From an uncultured Acidobacteriia bacterium (GTDB lineage: Bacteria > Acidobacteriota > Terriglobia > Bryobacterales > Bryobacteraceae): a stretch of DNA of 64,000 bases. The DNA is taken from contig CAIQWJ010000027.1 of NCBI GenBank assembly GCA_903875575.1, forward strand, positions 1 to 64,000, in the 5' to 3' direction. The translations under genes were made by a program, and so were the position numbers. Below, piece after piece: positions 16,401-25,048 of this stretch; within the stretch, counting starts at the first letter, position 1, and each line of letters opens with the position of its first letter. Under the pieces are notes generated by a model. That model worked only from the letters and a program-made list of their open reading frames with translations, was not told the origin of the DNA and searched no databases.

Positions 16401-16695
16401 CGCAGATTATGAGAGCGCTTTTCTGACGGCCGATAGAGATGGACAATGTCGGGCAGGGTTCGATGGCGTGGTAGCCCACTTTGGCGGCGAGCGCGATTTC
16501 GGCTACGATGTCGAGCTGGTGACCGCGAAGGGTGCTGGTGTTGAGGGAATGGCCGAAGGGCTCGTTGGCGGGTCGGGCGGGGGTGGCGGCGCGGGCTGTT
16601 TGGGCGGCAAGCGGACGACCGCCTGCCACGGTTGAGCCGGCTGCAACGGCGGCAAGGCCGCCCCGGAGATTTCGACGGGAAGAACCTTGTATCAT
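16401..16695 (-). pseudogene. Sugar phosphate isomerase/epimerase, 3'-truncated
   Basis: The minus strand from ATG 16695 encodes a twin-arginine-like signal (MIQGSSRRNLRGGLAAVAAG) then FGHSLNTSTLRGHQLDIVAE and IALAAKVGYHAIEPCPTL. This is the start of a secreted TIM-barrel isomerase of the AP_endonuc_2 family. Only about the first 75 residues remain before the frame enters the CGCAGAG repeat. It is a clear 5' remnant. Confidence 0.6.
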
Positions 16696-16738
16696 GCGAT
16701 TTCCTCCGTTCCAGTGGAACACGGACGACTGGCCGGAT

Positions 16739-16779
16739 TGCACGCGGAGGCGCAGAGATTCGCAGAAGGACGCAGAGAA
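16739..16779. repeat. Degenerate CGCAGAG repeat
   Basis: Same family as at 16358-16400, about 40 bases upstream of the truncated isomerase start. The two copies flank the pseudogene. The rest of 16780-16916 contains a CGACCGCAAGGGAGCG-like string (in reverse) but no gene. Confidence 0.55.
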
Positions 16780-16916
16780 TGGCCCTATTCAGGGCCTGCG
16801 GACTGGAATAGTTGCAGGCACTGGGAATGAGAAACGCTCCCTTGCGGTCGCGGCTCTCCAAAAAATGAATTCATGGGTCGCGTACGCAAGTAACACGGCT
16901 CACAGGCCTGCGGCGT

Positions 16917-19736
16917 TTACTGGTAAACACCGGCGGCTTTAAAGTCGCCTGCTTTGACTATGGTGAGCGCGGCGGCGTCCACATGGCGCCGGAAGGCGTC
17001 GCTGATCTGCGTTGGAGTCAGGGCCGCGATTTTCTTTTCCAACTGGTCATCCCAGTCGAGCGTGCGGCCGAGTTGCTCGCTGGAGGCGAGAAGGGTCAGC
17101 AAGGCGGCGTCCTGCGAGCGTGACACCATGCGCGAATCGAGATAAGCTTTCTTCGCCTCGGCGACTTCGTTCGCGCTGAAGCCTTCTTTCAGCGTTTTGA
17201 TCAATTCGTCTTTAAAGCTGAATTCGACCTTCGGCCCGTTTGCCGGGTTGAGGCTGACGGTGCCGGAAAGCAGGGCAGAATCGCCTTCGGCGGGGACCGC
17301 TATGCGTGCGTTGGCACCATAGCTGAGGCCTTCGCGGTTGCGAATGCGATCGGAGATATGGGAAGTGATGGGGACGCCGAACATGTAGCCTGCCAGCACC
17401 ATGGCTGGGTAGTCGGGATCATTTTGGGACATTTTCAGGGGCACGCCGGCCTCGAACTGCGCGTTGGCTTTATCGGGCGTCTCGATCTTTTGATTCATTG
17501 CAGGCACGGCTCTGAATTCCGGCACGATGGGTTTGTACTTCATCGACGTGTTCCAGTTGCCGAGGAGTTCCGTGGCGACGGCCTTGATGGCGTTGACGTC
17601 GACGGGACCCACGACCGCGAACACGCCGGAATCGGCACCGTAGAACTGATCGTGGAACTTTTTGGCGTCGTCAAGAGTGACGGTCTTTAACTCGGCGAGT
17701 TGTTCTTCGCGAGTGCGGCTGTAGAGAACGTCGCCCTTCTTCCAGGGGCTGAGGTAGCGCGACAGGGTTTCCGCCGAGAGCTGGGTTGGCTCTGTCTGGG
17801 CCACTTCGAGCGCCTTGATGCGGGGCTGAAGCAGGCGATCGAACTCATCCTGGGGATAGGCGGGCTCTTTGAGCATGCCGACGGCAAGACGCAGTGCGGC
17901 GACGAAGTTCCCGGCGGGCGCGGTAATGGTGGCGGTGGCCGTGTTGATCGCGCCTGTAGCCGCGCCTCCGCGGCCGCCTCCTCTGCCGCCGCCGGCACCG
18001 GCTCCGCCGCTGACCTGGATGGTGGCGTTTAACTTGCGCATCTCATCCGCCAACTGTTCGCGTGTTTTTGTTTTGGTTCCGGCGTTCAGAAGAGAACCTG
18101 CGATCTGGGCCGCGGCGTTCTTGCCGGCCAGACTGGTGGCATCGCCAAAGCGCAGTTCAATGGTGGCCTGGACCCTGGCCGCCTCGGTCTGCTTCGGCAG
18201 CATCACGACCTTCATGCCGTTTGGCAGACTGGAGCGGACCACGCGTTTTTCGATGTTCGAAGGGGTGGGATCAAACACCTCGGCATGTGTGATGGTGACG
18301 CTGCTGACGTGGTTTTTCAGCAGCGCTTCCAGATCGGGCGTGGGCGGAACCACGGTGCGATCAGGCGACGAGTCGGGCACGTAATAGCCGACCGTCATGT
18401 TGGATTGTTTCAGGTAGGCTTTGGCGACGCGGACGACGTCCTGAGCGCTGATATCCGCCAGACGGTCATGCTGGAGGAACATGAGGCGCCAGTCGCCATC
18501 GGCGACAGCTTCGTTGAGGGCTCCGGTGGCTATGGCCTGGGGATCGGCCAGGCTGTTTTCGAGGGTGCGCTGGAGGCCGGTGGTGGCACGCTCCATTTCC
18601 TGGGCAGTGGGTGGGTTTTTGACGACGTCGGCAAGAACCTGGAGGATTTTATCGCGAACCTGATCGAGCGACTGATCGTTGCTCAGGCTGGCGCTCAGGG
18701 TGATGAGGCCGGGGTCATGGCGGCCGCGAAAGCTCATGCTCGCGGAGTTGGCCAGTTTGGTATCCACGAGGGCTTTGGTGAGGCGTCCGTCATTGCCACC
18801 GCCGCCACGGCCGCCGCGGCCACCGCCGCTCAGAACGGCCGCCAGAACCTGCAACGCAGCCGAATCGGGATGGCCGGCGGAGGGACCGTGAAAGGCGATC
18901 ATGAGATCCTGGCCTTCGCCGACGCGGCTGAGTTTCACGAAGCGTTCGCCGTCCTGGGCCGGTTCGACGGTGTAGTCGGGGTCGAGCTTGCGAGTGGGGC
19001 GGGGGATTTTTCCCATGGAGTCGGCAACCTGCTGGAGGGTTTTGGTTTCGTCCAGACGGCCGGTCAGGATGAGGACGGCGTTATCGGGCTGATAGTACAT
19101 TTTGTAGAAGGCGGCGAGGCGTTCGACGGGAACCTTTTCGATATCGTCTTTGGAGCCGATGGTGGATTTGCCGTAGTTGTGCCACAGGTAGGCGGTGGCG
19201 GCGACGCGTTCACTCAGGATGCTTTGGGGGCTATTCTCGCCGCGCTCGAATTCGTTGCGGACGACGGTCATTTCGGTATCGAGGATTTGTTTGGTGAATT
19301 TGACGTTGACCATGCGGTCGGATTCGAGGCTCAGAGCCCATTTCAGGTTGTCGTCATTGGCGGGGACGGTTTCGTAGTAGTTGGTGCGGTCTTCCGAGGT
19401 AGTTCCGTTCCAGGCTGCGCCGCGAGCGACGATTTCATTTTTGATCTGGCGGCCGTTGGTGGTTTCGATGAAATCGAGGTGTTCGAGCAGGTGTGCCATG
19501 CCGGTTTCGCCGTAGCCTTCGTTGCGGGAGCCGACGAGATAGGTGACGTTGACGGTGATTTTGGGGGAAGCGGGGTCGGGATAGAGGAGGACGCGGAGGC
19601 CGTTGGGGAAGACGTATTCGGTGATGCCGCCTTCGGAGGCTTTCTTCTGCACTCCTGGCGGCAGGGTCTGGGCCACGGCGTAAAAGGCCAGGATCAGGGT
19701 CAGGGCGAGAGCGGCGAGGAAAGTTCTGAGGCGCAT
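16917..19736 (-). CDS. M16-family zinc metallopeptidase (double domain)
   Basis: Protein of 939 aa with a signal peptide (MRLRTFLAALALTLILAFYA, cut after VAQ). The first M16 domain has the inverted zinc motif HLLEH at 82-86 with the downstream glutamate in NEFERGEN. A second, catalytically inactive M16 repeat starts near 500. A glycine/arginine-rich stretch (GGAGAGGGRGGGRGGAA) interrupts the second half, and another lies near 310. Such pitrilysin-like proteins are periplasmic peptidases. The gene is monocistronic and divergent from the porin-like gene. Confidence 0.9.
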   Translation of the reverse strand: MRLRTFLAALALTLILAFYAVAQTLPPGVQKKASEGGITEYVFPNGLRVLLYPDPASPKITVNVTYLVGSRNEGYGETGMAHLLEHLDFIETTNGRQIKNEIVARGAAWNGTTSEDRTNYYETVPANDDNLKWALSLESDRMVNVKFTKQILDTEMTVVRNEFERGENSPQSILSERVAATAYLWHNYGKSTIGSKDDIEKVPVERLAAFYKMYYQPDNAVLILTGRLDETKTLQQVADSMGKIPRPTRKLDPDYTVEPAQDGERFVKLSRVGEGQDLMIAFHGPSAGHPDSAALQVLAAVLSGGGRGGRGGGGNDGRLTKALVDTKLANSASMSFRGRHDPGLITLSASLSNDQSLDQVRDKILQVLADVVKNPPTAQEMERATTGLQRTLENSLADPQAIATGALNEAVADGDWRLMFLQHDRLADISAQDVVRVAKAYLKQSNMTVGYYVPDSSPDRTVVPPTPDLEALLKNHVSSVTITHAEVFDPTPSNIEKRVVRSSLPNGMKVVMLPKQTEAARVQATIELRFGDATSLAGKNAAAQIAGSLLNAGTKTKTREQLADEMRKLNATIQVSGGAGAGGGRGGGRGGAATGAINTATATITAPAGNFVAALRLAVGMLKEPAYPQDEFDRLLQPRIKALEVAQTEPTQLSAETLSRYLSPWKKGDVLYSRTREEQLAELKTVTLDDAKKFHDQFYGADSGVFAVVGPVDVNAIKAVATELLGNWNTSMKYKPIVPEFRAVPAMNQKIETPDKANAQFEAGVPLKMSQNDPDYPAMVLAGYMFGVPITSHISDRIRNREGLSYGANARIAVPAEGDSALLSGTVSLNPANGPKVEFSFKDELIKTLKEGFSANEVAEAKKAYLDSRMVSRSQDAALLTLLASSEQLGRTLDWDDQLEKKIAALTPTQISDAFRRHVDAAALTIVKAGDFKAAGVYQ

Positions 19737-19785
19737 GGATTGAGGTTAACCGGTCTGACACTTCGGCGCAAGGGATGGCGGATTT

Positions 19786-19822
19786 CACGTGGAGGCGCAG
19801 AGATGCGCAGAAAGTCGCAGGG
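19786..19822. repeat. Degenerate CGCAGAG repeat
   Basis: GGAGGCGCAGAGATGCGCAGAAAGTCGCAG-type units between the M16 gene and the porin-like gene. A reading frame running through it into the next gene is not meaningful. Confidence 0.55.
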
Positions 19823-19839
19823 GATACCATTTAGATCTC

Positions 19840-21150
19840 ATGTTATGGAAGCGCTGTTTGTTTACCGCTGCCACGCTGATTGCCGGTTTTGCGGGGGGCG
19901 GGTCGGCTCAGCAGGATCCACTGGCGAAGCTCAACAAAGAGCTGCGTGCGGGGACACGCGATATTTTCGGCTTCACGTTTGAGGAGCGGACGCGGTGGGA
20001 AGAGAAGGACGGGGTGAGCTTCGGCAAGCAGGTGAATCAGCAGGATATGCTGAGTCGGCTGCGAATTGGCGCGGACGTGACTCCGGTTTCGTGGTTCACG
20101 ATGAGCGCGATGGGGCAGGATGCGCGGGTTCCGTTTTATGGGGCAGTTGCGCCGAACACGATGCGGGACACGATGGATCTGCAGGAGGCCTGGGTCCGGT
20201 TTTTCGGGAAGCGAAAGGCGGGTTTTGGGGCGGAATTCGGGCGCGAGATGCTCAATTTCGGGGAGGCGAGGCTGATTGGCACGCCGCAGTGGAGTAATGT
20301 TTCGCGGACTTACGATGCGGGTCGGGTGTATTACCGGGCGGGGAAGGCTCGATTCGAGGTGCTGATGGTTTCGCCGGTGAAAGTGGTGACGGATTCGTTC
20401 AATGCGCCGGATCTGGGCGAGAGGATCTGGGGGATGTACGACACGTTTTCGAGTGTATGGCATGGGGCTTCGGTGGACGCTTATGCGCTGCGGCATTCGC
20501 AAAACAGGATTGGGGGGTGGACGGTGGCAGGCACACTGGGGACGGATACGTTTGGGGGGCGGATCTATGGGCCGCTGCCGGCTGGCTTTGCGTACAGCGT
20601 TGAGGGGGTTGGTCAGGGGGGGCACGCCGGGGTGCTGGAGCAGCGGGCTTATGCATGGTTCACGGGCGTGACGCGAAAGACGACGTTGTTTTCGAGGCCG
20701 CTTGGTCTTTCGGCGGAGTATAAGGTGGCGTCGGGCACCAGACAGGGGCAGACGTACAGCGCGACGTTCGATCAGCTGTCTCCGGCGAATCACGACAAAT
20801 TCGGGCATGAGGATTTGTTTGGCTGGAGGAATATTCGGACGCTGAAGAGCCTGGAGACGCTTGGGATTACGAAGACGCTTGCGCTGAACTTTATGTACAC
20901 CGATCATTGGCTGGACAGCGCGTTTGACTCGCTTTACAACGGCGCAGGGAACGTGATTGCCAGTTCCAAAACGGGTAGCGCGGGAACGCGCGTTGGCCAG
21001 GAAGTGGATGGCTTTGTGACGTATCAGCGGGGCGGTCACCTTTTTGGGGCGGGGGTCGGTCACTTTTTCAAGGGGCAGTTTGTTGAGGAGACTACGAAGG
21101 GGATCAACCCGCGGTATTTCTATGTTTTTCAGCAGTATTCGTTCCGGTAG
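19840..21150 (+). CDS. Alginate-export-domain outer-membrane porin-like protein
   Basis: Protein of 436 aa from ATG 19840 with a signal peptide (MLWKRCLFTAATLIAGFAGG, cut near GSA-QQ). The rest alternates in beta-barrel fashion with many aromatic girdle residues and ends in a terminal F-R strand (YFYVFQQYSFR). The features MSAMGQDARV, LQEAWVRFFG and FGAEFGREMLNFGEARLIG match the alginate_exp family, outer-membrane porins whose real cargo in acidobacteria is unknown. An upstream in-frame extension passes through a repeat and was rejected. Confidence 0.7.
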   Translation: MLWKRCLFTAATLIAGFAGGGSAQQDPLAKLNKELRAGTRDIFGFTFEERTRWEEKDGVSFGKQVNQQDMLSRLRIGADVTPVSWFTMSAMGQDARVPFYGAVAPNTMRDTMDLQEAWVRFFGKRKAGFGAEFGREMLNFGEARLIGTPQWSNVSRTYDAGRVYYRAGKARFEVLMVSPVKVVTDSFNAPDLGERIWGMYDTFSSVWHGASVDAYALRHSQNRIGGWTVAGTLGTDTFGGRIYGPLPAGFAYSVEGVGQGGHAGVLEQRAYAWFTGVTRKTTLFSRPLGLSAEYKVASGTRQGQTYSATFDQLSPANHDKFGHEDLFGWRNIRTLKSLETLGITKTLALNFMYTDHWLDSAFDSLYNGAGNVIASSKTGSAGTRVGQEVDGFVTYQRGGHLFGAGVGHFFKGQFVEETTKGINPRYFYVFQQYSFR

Positions 21151-21216
21151 GGGGCAACCGCAAGCCATGGAACAAATCCGCAACGTCTGCGTATCTAGAA
21201 TAGGATTGTCAAATCT

Positions 21217-21636
21217 ATGAGCCAAACAGCCAGCGCCACCCTCGGACAAATTCACGAATTGCTCGCCGCCCACCGTTACTCGGTGGCTGAGAGCGCTCAC
21301 GGTACCCTGAGCATCACGGAGGTCGACAGCGGCCTGACCATTCAGAGCGCCCTTCAGGGCGATATCCTATTCTTCTCGCTGAACTGCGCGACCGTGCCGG
21401 GCGACCGCATTACGCCCGACGTGATGCGCCGGATGCTCGCTTCTGACAACGGGATCTCGACGTCGCACTTCCAGCTTTACGCCGGCACGGACGGGAACGT
21501 CAGCATTACCCTCAACAACTTCTGTAAGCTGCAGGAACTGGGCGCGGACGATGAAGACGACATTCTGTCCTGTGTTGGCTTCCTGATGGCCGACGTGGTG
21601 CGCGCGCGTGAACTGATAGGCCACGATCTGCAGTAA
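21217..21636 (+). CDS. DUF2170-like protein of a PspA operon
   Basis: Acidic 139-aa protein (MSQTASATLGQIHELLAAHR ... DDEDDILSCVGFLMADVV). It lies 39 bases upstream of a PspA gene, in the order DUF2170-PspA-DUF2491 known from E. coli yjfI-yjfJ-yjfK. I assign DUF2170 from context and general resemblance, not from a firm motif. It is probably cytosolic and part of envelope-stress functions. Confidence 0.6.
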   Translation: MSQTASATLGQIHELLAAHRYSVAESAHGTLSITEVDSGLTIQSALQGDILFFSLNCATVPGDRITPDVMRRMLASDNGISTSHFQLYAGTDGNVSITLNNFCKLQELGADDEDDILSCVGFLMADVVRARELIGHDLQ

Positions 21637-21675
21637 GAGCGGTAAATATCGATAAGAGAGCAGAGACCAAACACC

Positions 21676-22416
21676 ATGGGATTCTTTTCAGACATGTTCA
21701 ACCGCACCGGACGCGTGGTCCGCGGCCAGGCCAATCAGGGGGTGAGCGCGCTTGAAGACGCCACTTTCGAAGCTACCGTCAATCAGACGGTGGCGGATAT
21801 GAAGACCGAGCTCAATAACGTTGTGCGCGCCTCGGCCATGGCGATGAGCAATTACAATCAGCTGGATGCCGAATACCAGAAGTACGTCAGCCAGTCGGCC
21901 GAGTGGAAGGCGCGCGCTGGTCAGGCGCTGGACGCCAATAACGAAGATCTTGCGCGCAAAGCGCTGGCCCGCAAGGCCGAATCCGACAAGCAGGTCGCGT
22001 CCATGGAGACTGCGGTGCAGGCGGCCCGTGCTGCGAGTGACAAGCTCAAGCAGCAGGTCACCGATCTGAAGCACAGGATTGACGATGGCGAGCGTACCGC
22101 GACCACGCTGGTGGCCCGCAAGAACGCGGCCATGGCCCAGCAAAAGGTTTCGGAAGCTCTGGCCGGCGTTGGCAAGGCGGATAATGCCTTCGCCACGCTC
22201 GCGGGCTTCGAGAAGTCCGTCTCGAAGGAAGAAGCCACGGCCAAAGCCTTTGACGAACTCGCCAGCGCCAGCGCCGGTACTGACGCCGGACTGGAGCAGG
22301 AGTTCGCTCAGCTTCAGGGGCACACGGTGGATGCTGAACTGGAAGCGATGAAGCGCGAGCGCGCACTGCCGCAGGTGGAGATCCAGAAGGAACTCCCGCC
22401 CGCGCCAGGCCACTAA
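21676..22416 (+). CDS. PspA/IM30 family membrane-stress protein
   Basis: Protein of 246 aa starting MGFFSDMFNRTGRVVRGQAN, the amphipathic helix of PspA/IM30, followed by nearly continuous coiled coil rich in A, K, E and D (25-200). It would bind and remodel the inner membrane as ESCRT-III-like rods. The C-terminal tail is proline-rich (KELPPAPGH). It sits second in a four-gene run with 16- to 39-base gaps or overlaps. Confidence 0.88.
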   Translation: MGFFSDMFNRTGRVVRGQANQGVSALEDATFEATVNQTVADMKTELNNVVRASAMAMSNYNQLDAEYQKYVSQSAEWKARAGQALDANNEDLARKALARKAESDKQVASMETAVQAARAASDKLKQQVTDLKHRIDDGERTATTLVARKNAAMAQQKVSEALAGVGKADNAFATLAGFEKSVSKEEATAKAFDELASASAGTDAGLEQEFAQLQGHTVDAELEAMKRERALPQVEIQKELPPAPGH

Positions 22417-22432
22417 GCGTCCGCTGAGAAAT

Positions 22433-22990
22433 ATGTTCTGGGATAAGAAGCCGGCACCGCAACCCGATCTTGCGCACCTCACAGTTGCCGACGCCAGGGT
22501 GCGGGACACCCTTTCGGTTCTGGGGGCCGCTGACGATCTCAGCGATCTCGATTTCACCGTCGATCGGCGCGACGGTTATGAGGCCGGCAGCAACCAGTGG
22601 TTCGAAGTCTCGGGCACATGGCGCGATCGCCGCGTGTATCTGGAAGTCCACACCGGCGACAACACTGAGGTGCTGGGTAACTTCGACGGCCGCCGCCTCA
22701 CGCTCGACGATTTCGGACTCAACGAAGCCGACATGAGCGAACTCGACCAGCGTCAGAACCAGAGCGACTTCGTCGACTTCGAAGGCAAGTTCTGGCTCTA
22801 TCGCTTCAGTCGCGAGCTCGGCATCTTTGGCGAGGGTCACGACACCGGCCGCGGCCTCTACTGCTGGCAGTTCCAGGAGCAGGGCGGCACGCGCTTTCTG
22901 AGAGTCCGCAAGTTCGAAGGCGAACCCTTCACCGCTGCGATATGGCTCAAAGTCGAACCACACGACGTCACTGTTTTCCGGGGGGCCTGA
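22433..22990 (+). CDS. DUF2491-like protein of a PspA operon
   Basis: Protein of 185 aa (MFWDKKPAPQPDLAHLTVAD). It has a beta-rich centre (WFEVSGTWRDRRVYLEVHTG; FWLYRFSRELGIFGEG) with several tryptophans. Position right after PspA resembles yjfK (DUF2491); that assignment is an inference. Its TGA overlaps the ATG of the lipoprotein gene by one base (TGATG), indicating coupled translation. Confidence 0.6.
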   Translation: MFWDKKPAPQPDLAHLTVADARVRDTLSVLGAADDLSDLDFTVDRRDGYEAGSNQWFEVSGTWRDRRVYLEVHTGDNTEVLGNFDGRRLTLDDFGLNEADMSELDQRQNQSDFVDFEGKFWLYRFSRELGIFGEGHDTGRGLYCWQFQEQGGTRFLRVRKFEGEPFTAAIWLKVEPHDVTVFRGA

Positions 22991-24525
22991 TGAAACACCA
23001 AGTCGCGATCACCGCGTTTTTGCTTTTGACAGGCTGCGCTTCGGTGCCCCGAGAATTGAGTCGCCAGATTGAGGATGCCGACACACGCCTCCTGCAGTCC
23101 GAGAAGCAATTCCAGAAGAACGCCGACGAGGTCAAAGCGGCCCTCAACTATTCGCCCGATCTCTTCAAAACCGTCTCCTCCGACTGGACCGGCCGCCTCA
23201 AAGCCGCCAAATCCCGCCTCGACGCCGCCGAAACCGACCGCCGCGAACTGAAACGCCTGGACGATTCCCTTCGCAACAACCCCTCGCGAGTGCGCCAGCT
23301 TCTCGCCGAAGAGGACCGCCTCAGCCAGACTGCCCTGAAGGAAGCCGACACCATTGAGGGGCAGGCGAATCGGTGGCTCGATTTCCAGCGCAATCTCCCT
23401 CACTATCTGGCGAAGATGAAGGACGCGCACGACTCCGTGCACGCGGTCGATCTGACCGCAATCGCAGGCACCGTCGAAAAGGCCGGGCGCGACTGGCCCG
23501 CAAAAAAGGCAGACCTCGACCAGCGACTCCAGGCACTGAGAACCGCGCCCGATCGCATCGAACAGCAATGGCAGGCCACCGAGGTCGAGCGCCGGGCTGC
23601 TGCCGATGGCAAGGCATCTGGCGCGCAGGTCGCCACGCTCATTCAGGCCGATGACGTCATCGAAGGCACCGCCAGCCTCCCGGCCCAGGCGCAGCAACTC
23701 AAAGCCCTGTGCGGCCAGTTGTATTACGCCTCGGATAAGGTGCTCGAAGATCTCGATCAGGAGCACCGGGGCCTGACGCTCGTGTATCGCGAGAAGGTCA
23801 AAACCGTCCGCACGCAGTTCGCGGCACCGGGCGATAAATCCCCGCAGACTTCAACGGACATCGACTGGATCGACGTGGAGCCGGCCACCTATCGGGCGGT
23901 GGAAAACAATATCGGCATGTCGATCGCCCACAAAGACACCGGGCAGTACGATAGCGACGCGATCACCACCGCGCAACCGGCGGGTTATGCGTACATCGCG
24001 CCGCCGTCGGTGGGCTCGAATCAATACGGTTACTGGACGCACAACGAACAGGGCAGCTTCTGGACCTTCCTCCCGCAGTACCTGATCATGCGGGAGCTGT
24101 TCTGGGGCAATAGTTACCGGCCCATCGTAGTTAACGATTACAACAGCTACAACACGTATGCCCGCCAGGGCCGCACCTGGTACGGCGAAACCTCGCCCGC
24201 CGCTCCGCCGCAGTACGGGACGCACGGGACCTTTACCCAACAGCGGTACGCCGACAGCAGATACGTGCAATCGGGCGGCTTCAAGAACTCCGCGTTCGCG
24301 TCGCACCCGTCAGCGGCGGCGCCGGTCGCACCGGTCGCGCCCCGAATGGGCAATCTTCCGCAGTCTGATGACCCGCAGGGCAAGCGCTTCGGCAGACCCG
24401 CCGGCCCGACACCTGCGGGTAAGCATTTCGGCGGTGGAAATGGCCCACCGGCGGGGAAGCGTTTTGGGGCGGGGAATAGTCCACCGGCGGGGAAGCGGTT
24501 TGGTGGAGCACCACGGCACAGGTGA
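22990..24525 (+). CDS. Coiled-coil lipoprotein with PxGKRFG repeats
   Basis: Protein of 511 aa with a lipoprotein signal peptide (MKHQVAITAFLLLTGCAS; lipobox LTGC). Residues about 20-270 form a long coiled coil; the middle is Y/N/G-rich (SNQYGYWTHNEQGSFWTF, RPIVVNDYNSYNTYARQG). The C-terminus carries about four repeats of the type PPAGKRFGGGN, and a matching degenerate DNA repeat is visible at 24380-24510. It is the last gene of the PspA operon, so a periplasmic role in envelope stress is likely. The start at 22990 is set by the overlap with the previous stop and by the lipobox distance. Confidence 0.72.
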   Translation: MKHQVAITAFLLLTGCASVPRELSRQIEDADTRLLQSEKQFQKNADEVKAALNYSPDLFKTVSSDWTGRLKAAKSRLDAAETDRRELKRLDDSLRNNPSRVRQLLAEEDRLSQTALKEADTIEGQANRWLDFQRNLPHYLAKMKDAHDSVHAVDLTAIAGTVEKAGRDWPAKKADLDQRLQALRTAPDRIEQQWQATEVERRAAADGKASGAQVATLIQADDVIEGTASLPAQAQQLKALCGQLYYASDKVLEDLDQEHRGLTLVYREKVKTVRTQFAAPGDKSPQTSTDIDWIDVEPATYRAVENNIGMSIAHKDTGQYDSDAITTAQPAGYAYIAPPSVGSNQYGYWTHNEQGSFWTFLPQYLIMRELFWGNSYRPIVVNDYNSYNTYARQGRTWYGETSPAAPPQYGTHGTFTQQRYADSRYVQSGGFKNSAFASHPSAAAPVAPVAPRMGNLPQSDDPQGKRFGRPAGPTPAGKHFGGGNGPPAGKRFGAGNSPPAGKRFGGAPRHR

Positions 24526-24573
24526 GTCTCCTCTGATCGGTCTTGGAACGACAGAGGACGGCGTATTTCTTCT

Positions 24574-24795
24574 CTACGCCGCGACTTCCACGTAGTCGAC
24601 TAAACTGTTGGGTTGTGGGATTGGCTCACCGACCTCTCGCATCGCCTCAAAGTGAGCGGACAGAGCGTCCTGGAAGTTGCGCCGCGTCTCTTCTTTGGTA
24701 TCGCCGACGGCGGCGCATCCGGAAACATCCGGTGAATACGCGGAATAGCCGGTGCCTGTTTGTTCAATGATGACGGGATAGCGTCTGTCGGTCAT
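24574..24795 (-). CDS. HicB-family antitoxin
   Basis: Protein of 73 aa (RRYPVIIEQTGTGYSAYSPD, then VSGCAAVGDTKEETRRNFQDAL), the partial RNase-H fold of HicB antitoxins. It lacks a C-terminal DNA-binding domain, as short HicB forms do. It overlaps the end of the HicA gene by four bases. Confidence 0.88.
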   Translation of the reverse strand: MTDRRYPVIIEQTGTGYSAYSPDVSGCAAVGDTKEETRRNFQDALSAHFEAMREVGEPIPQPNSLVDYVEVAA

Positions 24796-24983
24796 TTCAA
24801 TCCTGCCTTCTTCAGTATATCGTTCAGCGTACCCGGTGCGAGTTCCTTTCCTTCATTACCGGGCACCGTGATCACGGAGGACTGCTCCGGGTGCTTGAAA
24901 TGACGATGGCTTCCCCTGATCCGCATTTCCACCCATCCATGTTTTTCCAGCAAACGGATCACTTCGCGCACTTTCATGGGCAT
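24792..24983 (-). CDS. HicA-family mRNA interferase toxin
   Basis: Protein of 61-63 aa (MKVREVIRLLEKHGWVEMRI, then RGSHRHFKHPEQSSVITVPG). The catalytic histidine in GSHRHFKHP and the dsRBD-like layout define HicA, which cleaves mRNA. The start is ATG 24983 or 24977; longer upstream reading frames are not conserved. Gene order HicA then HicB with a four-base overlap is canonical. Confidence 0.9.
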   Translation of the reverse strand: MPMKVREVIRLLEKHGWVEMRIRGSHRHFKHPEQSSVITVPGNEGKELAPGTLNDILKKAGLK

Positions 24984-25048
24984 GACAAGCTCATGATACG
25001 CCACTCGCAAAGCGGCACCGACTATCGCCCTACCACCACACCAACCTC

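Noticed and set aside
18285-19982. 565-codon plus-strand frame opposite the M16 peptidase
   Set aside because: Low-complexity G/V/D/A-rich translation of the complementary strand; it also runs through a repeat into the porin-like gene in another frame.
24376-24510. Possible CRISPR-like or minisatellite array
   Set aside because: The repeats are in frame and encode the PxGKRFG tail of the lipoprotein; units are short and unequal without spacers. No CRISPR array or cas gene was seen anywhere in the window.
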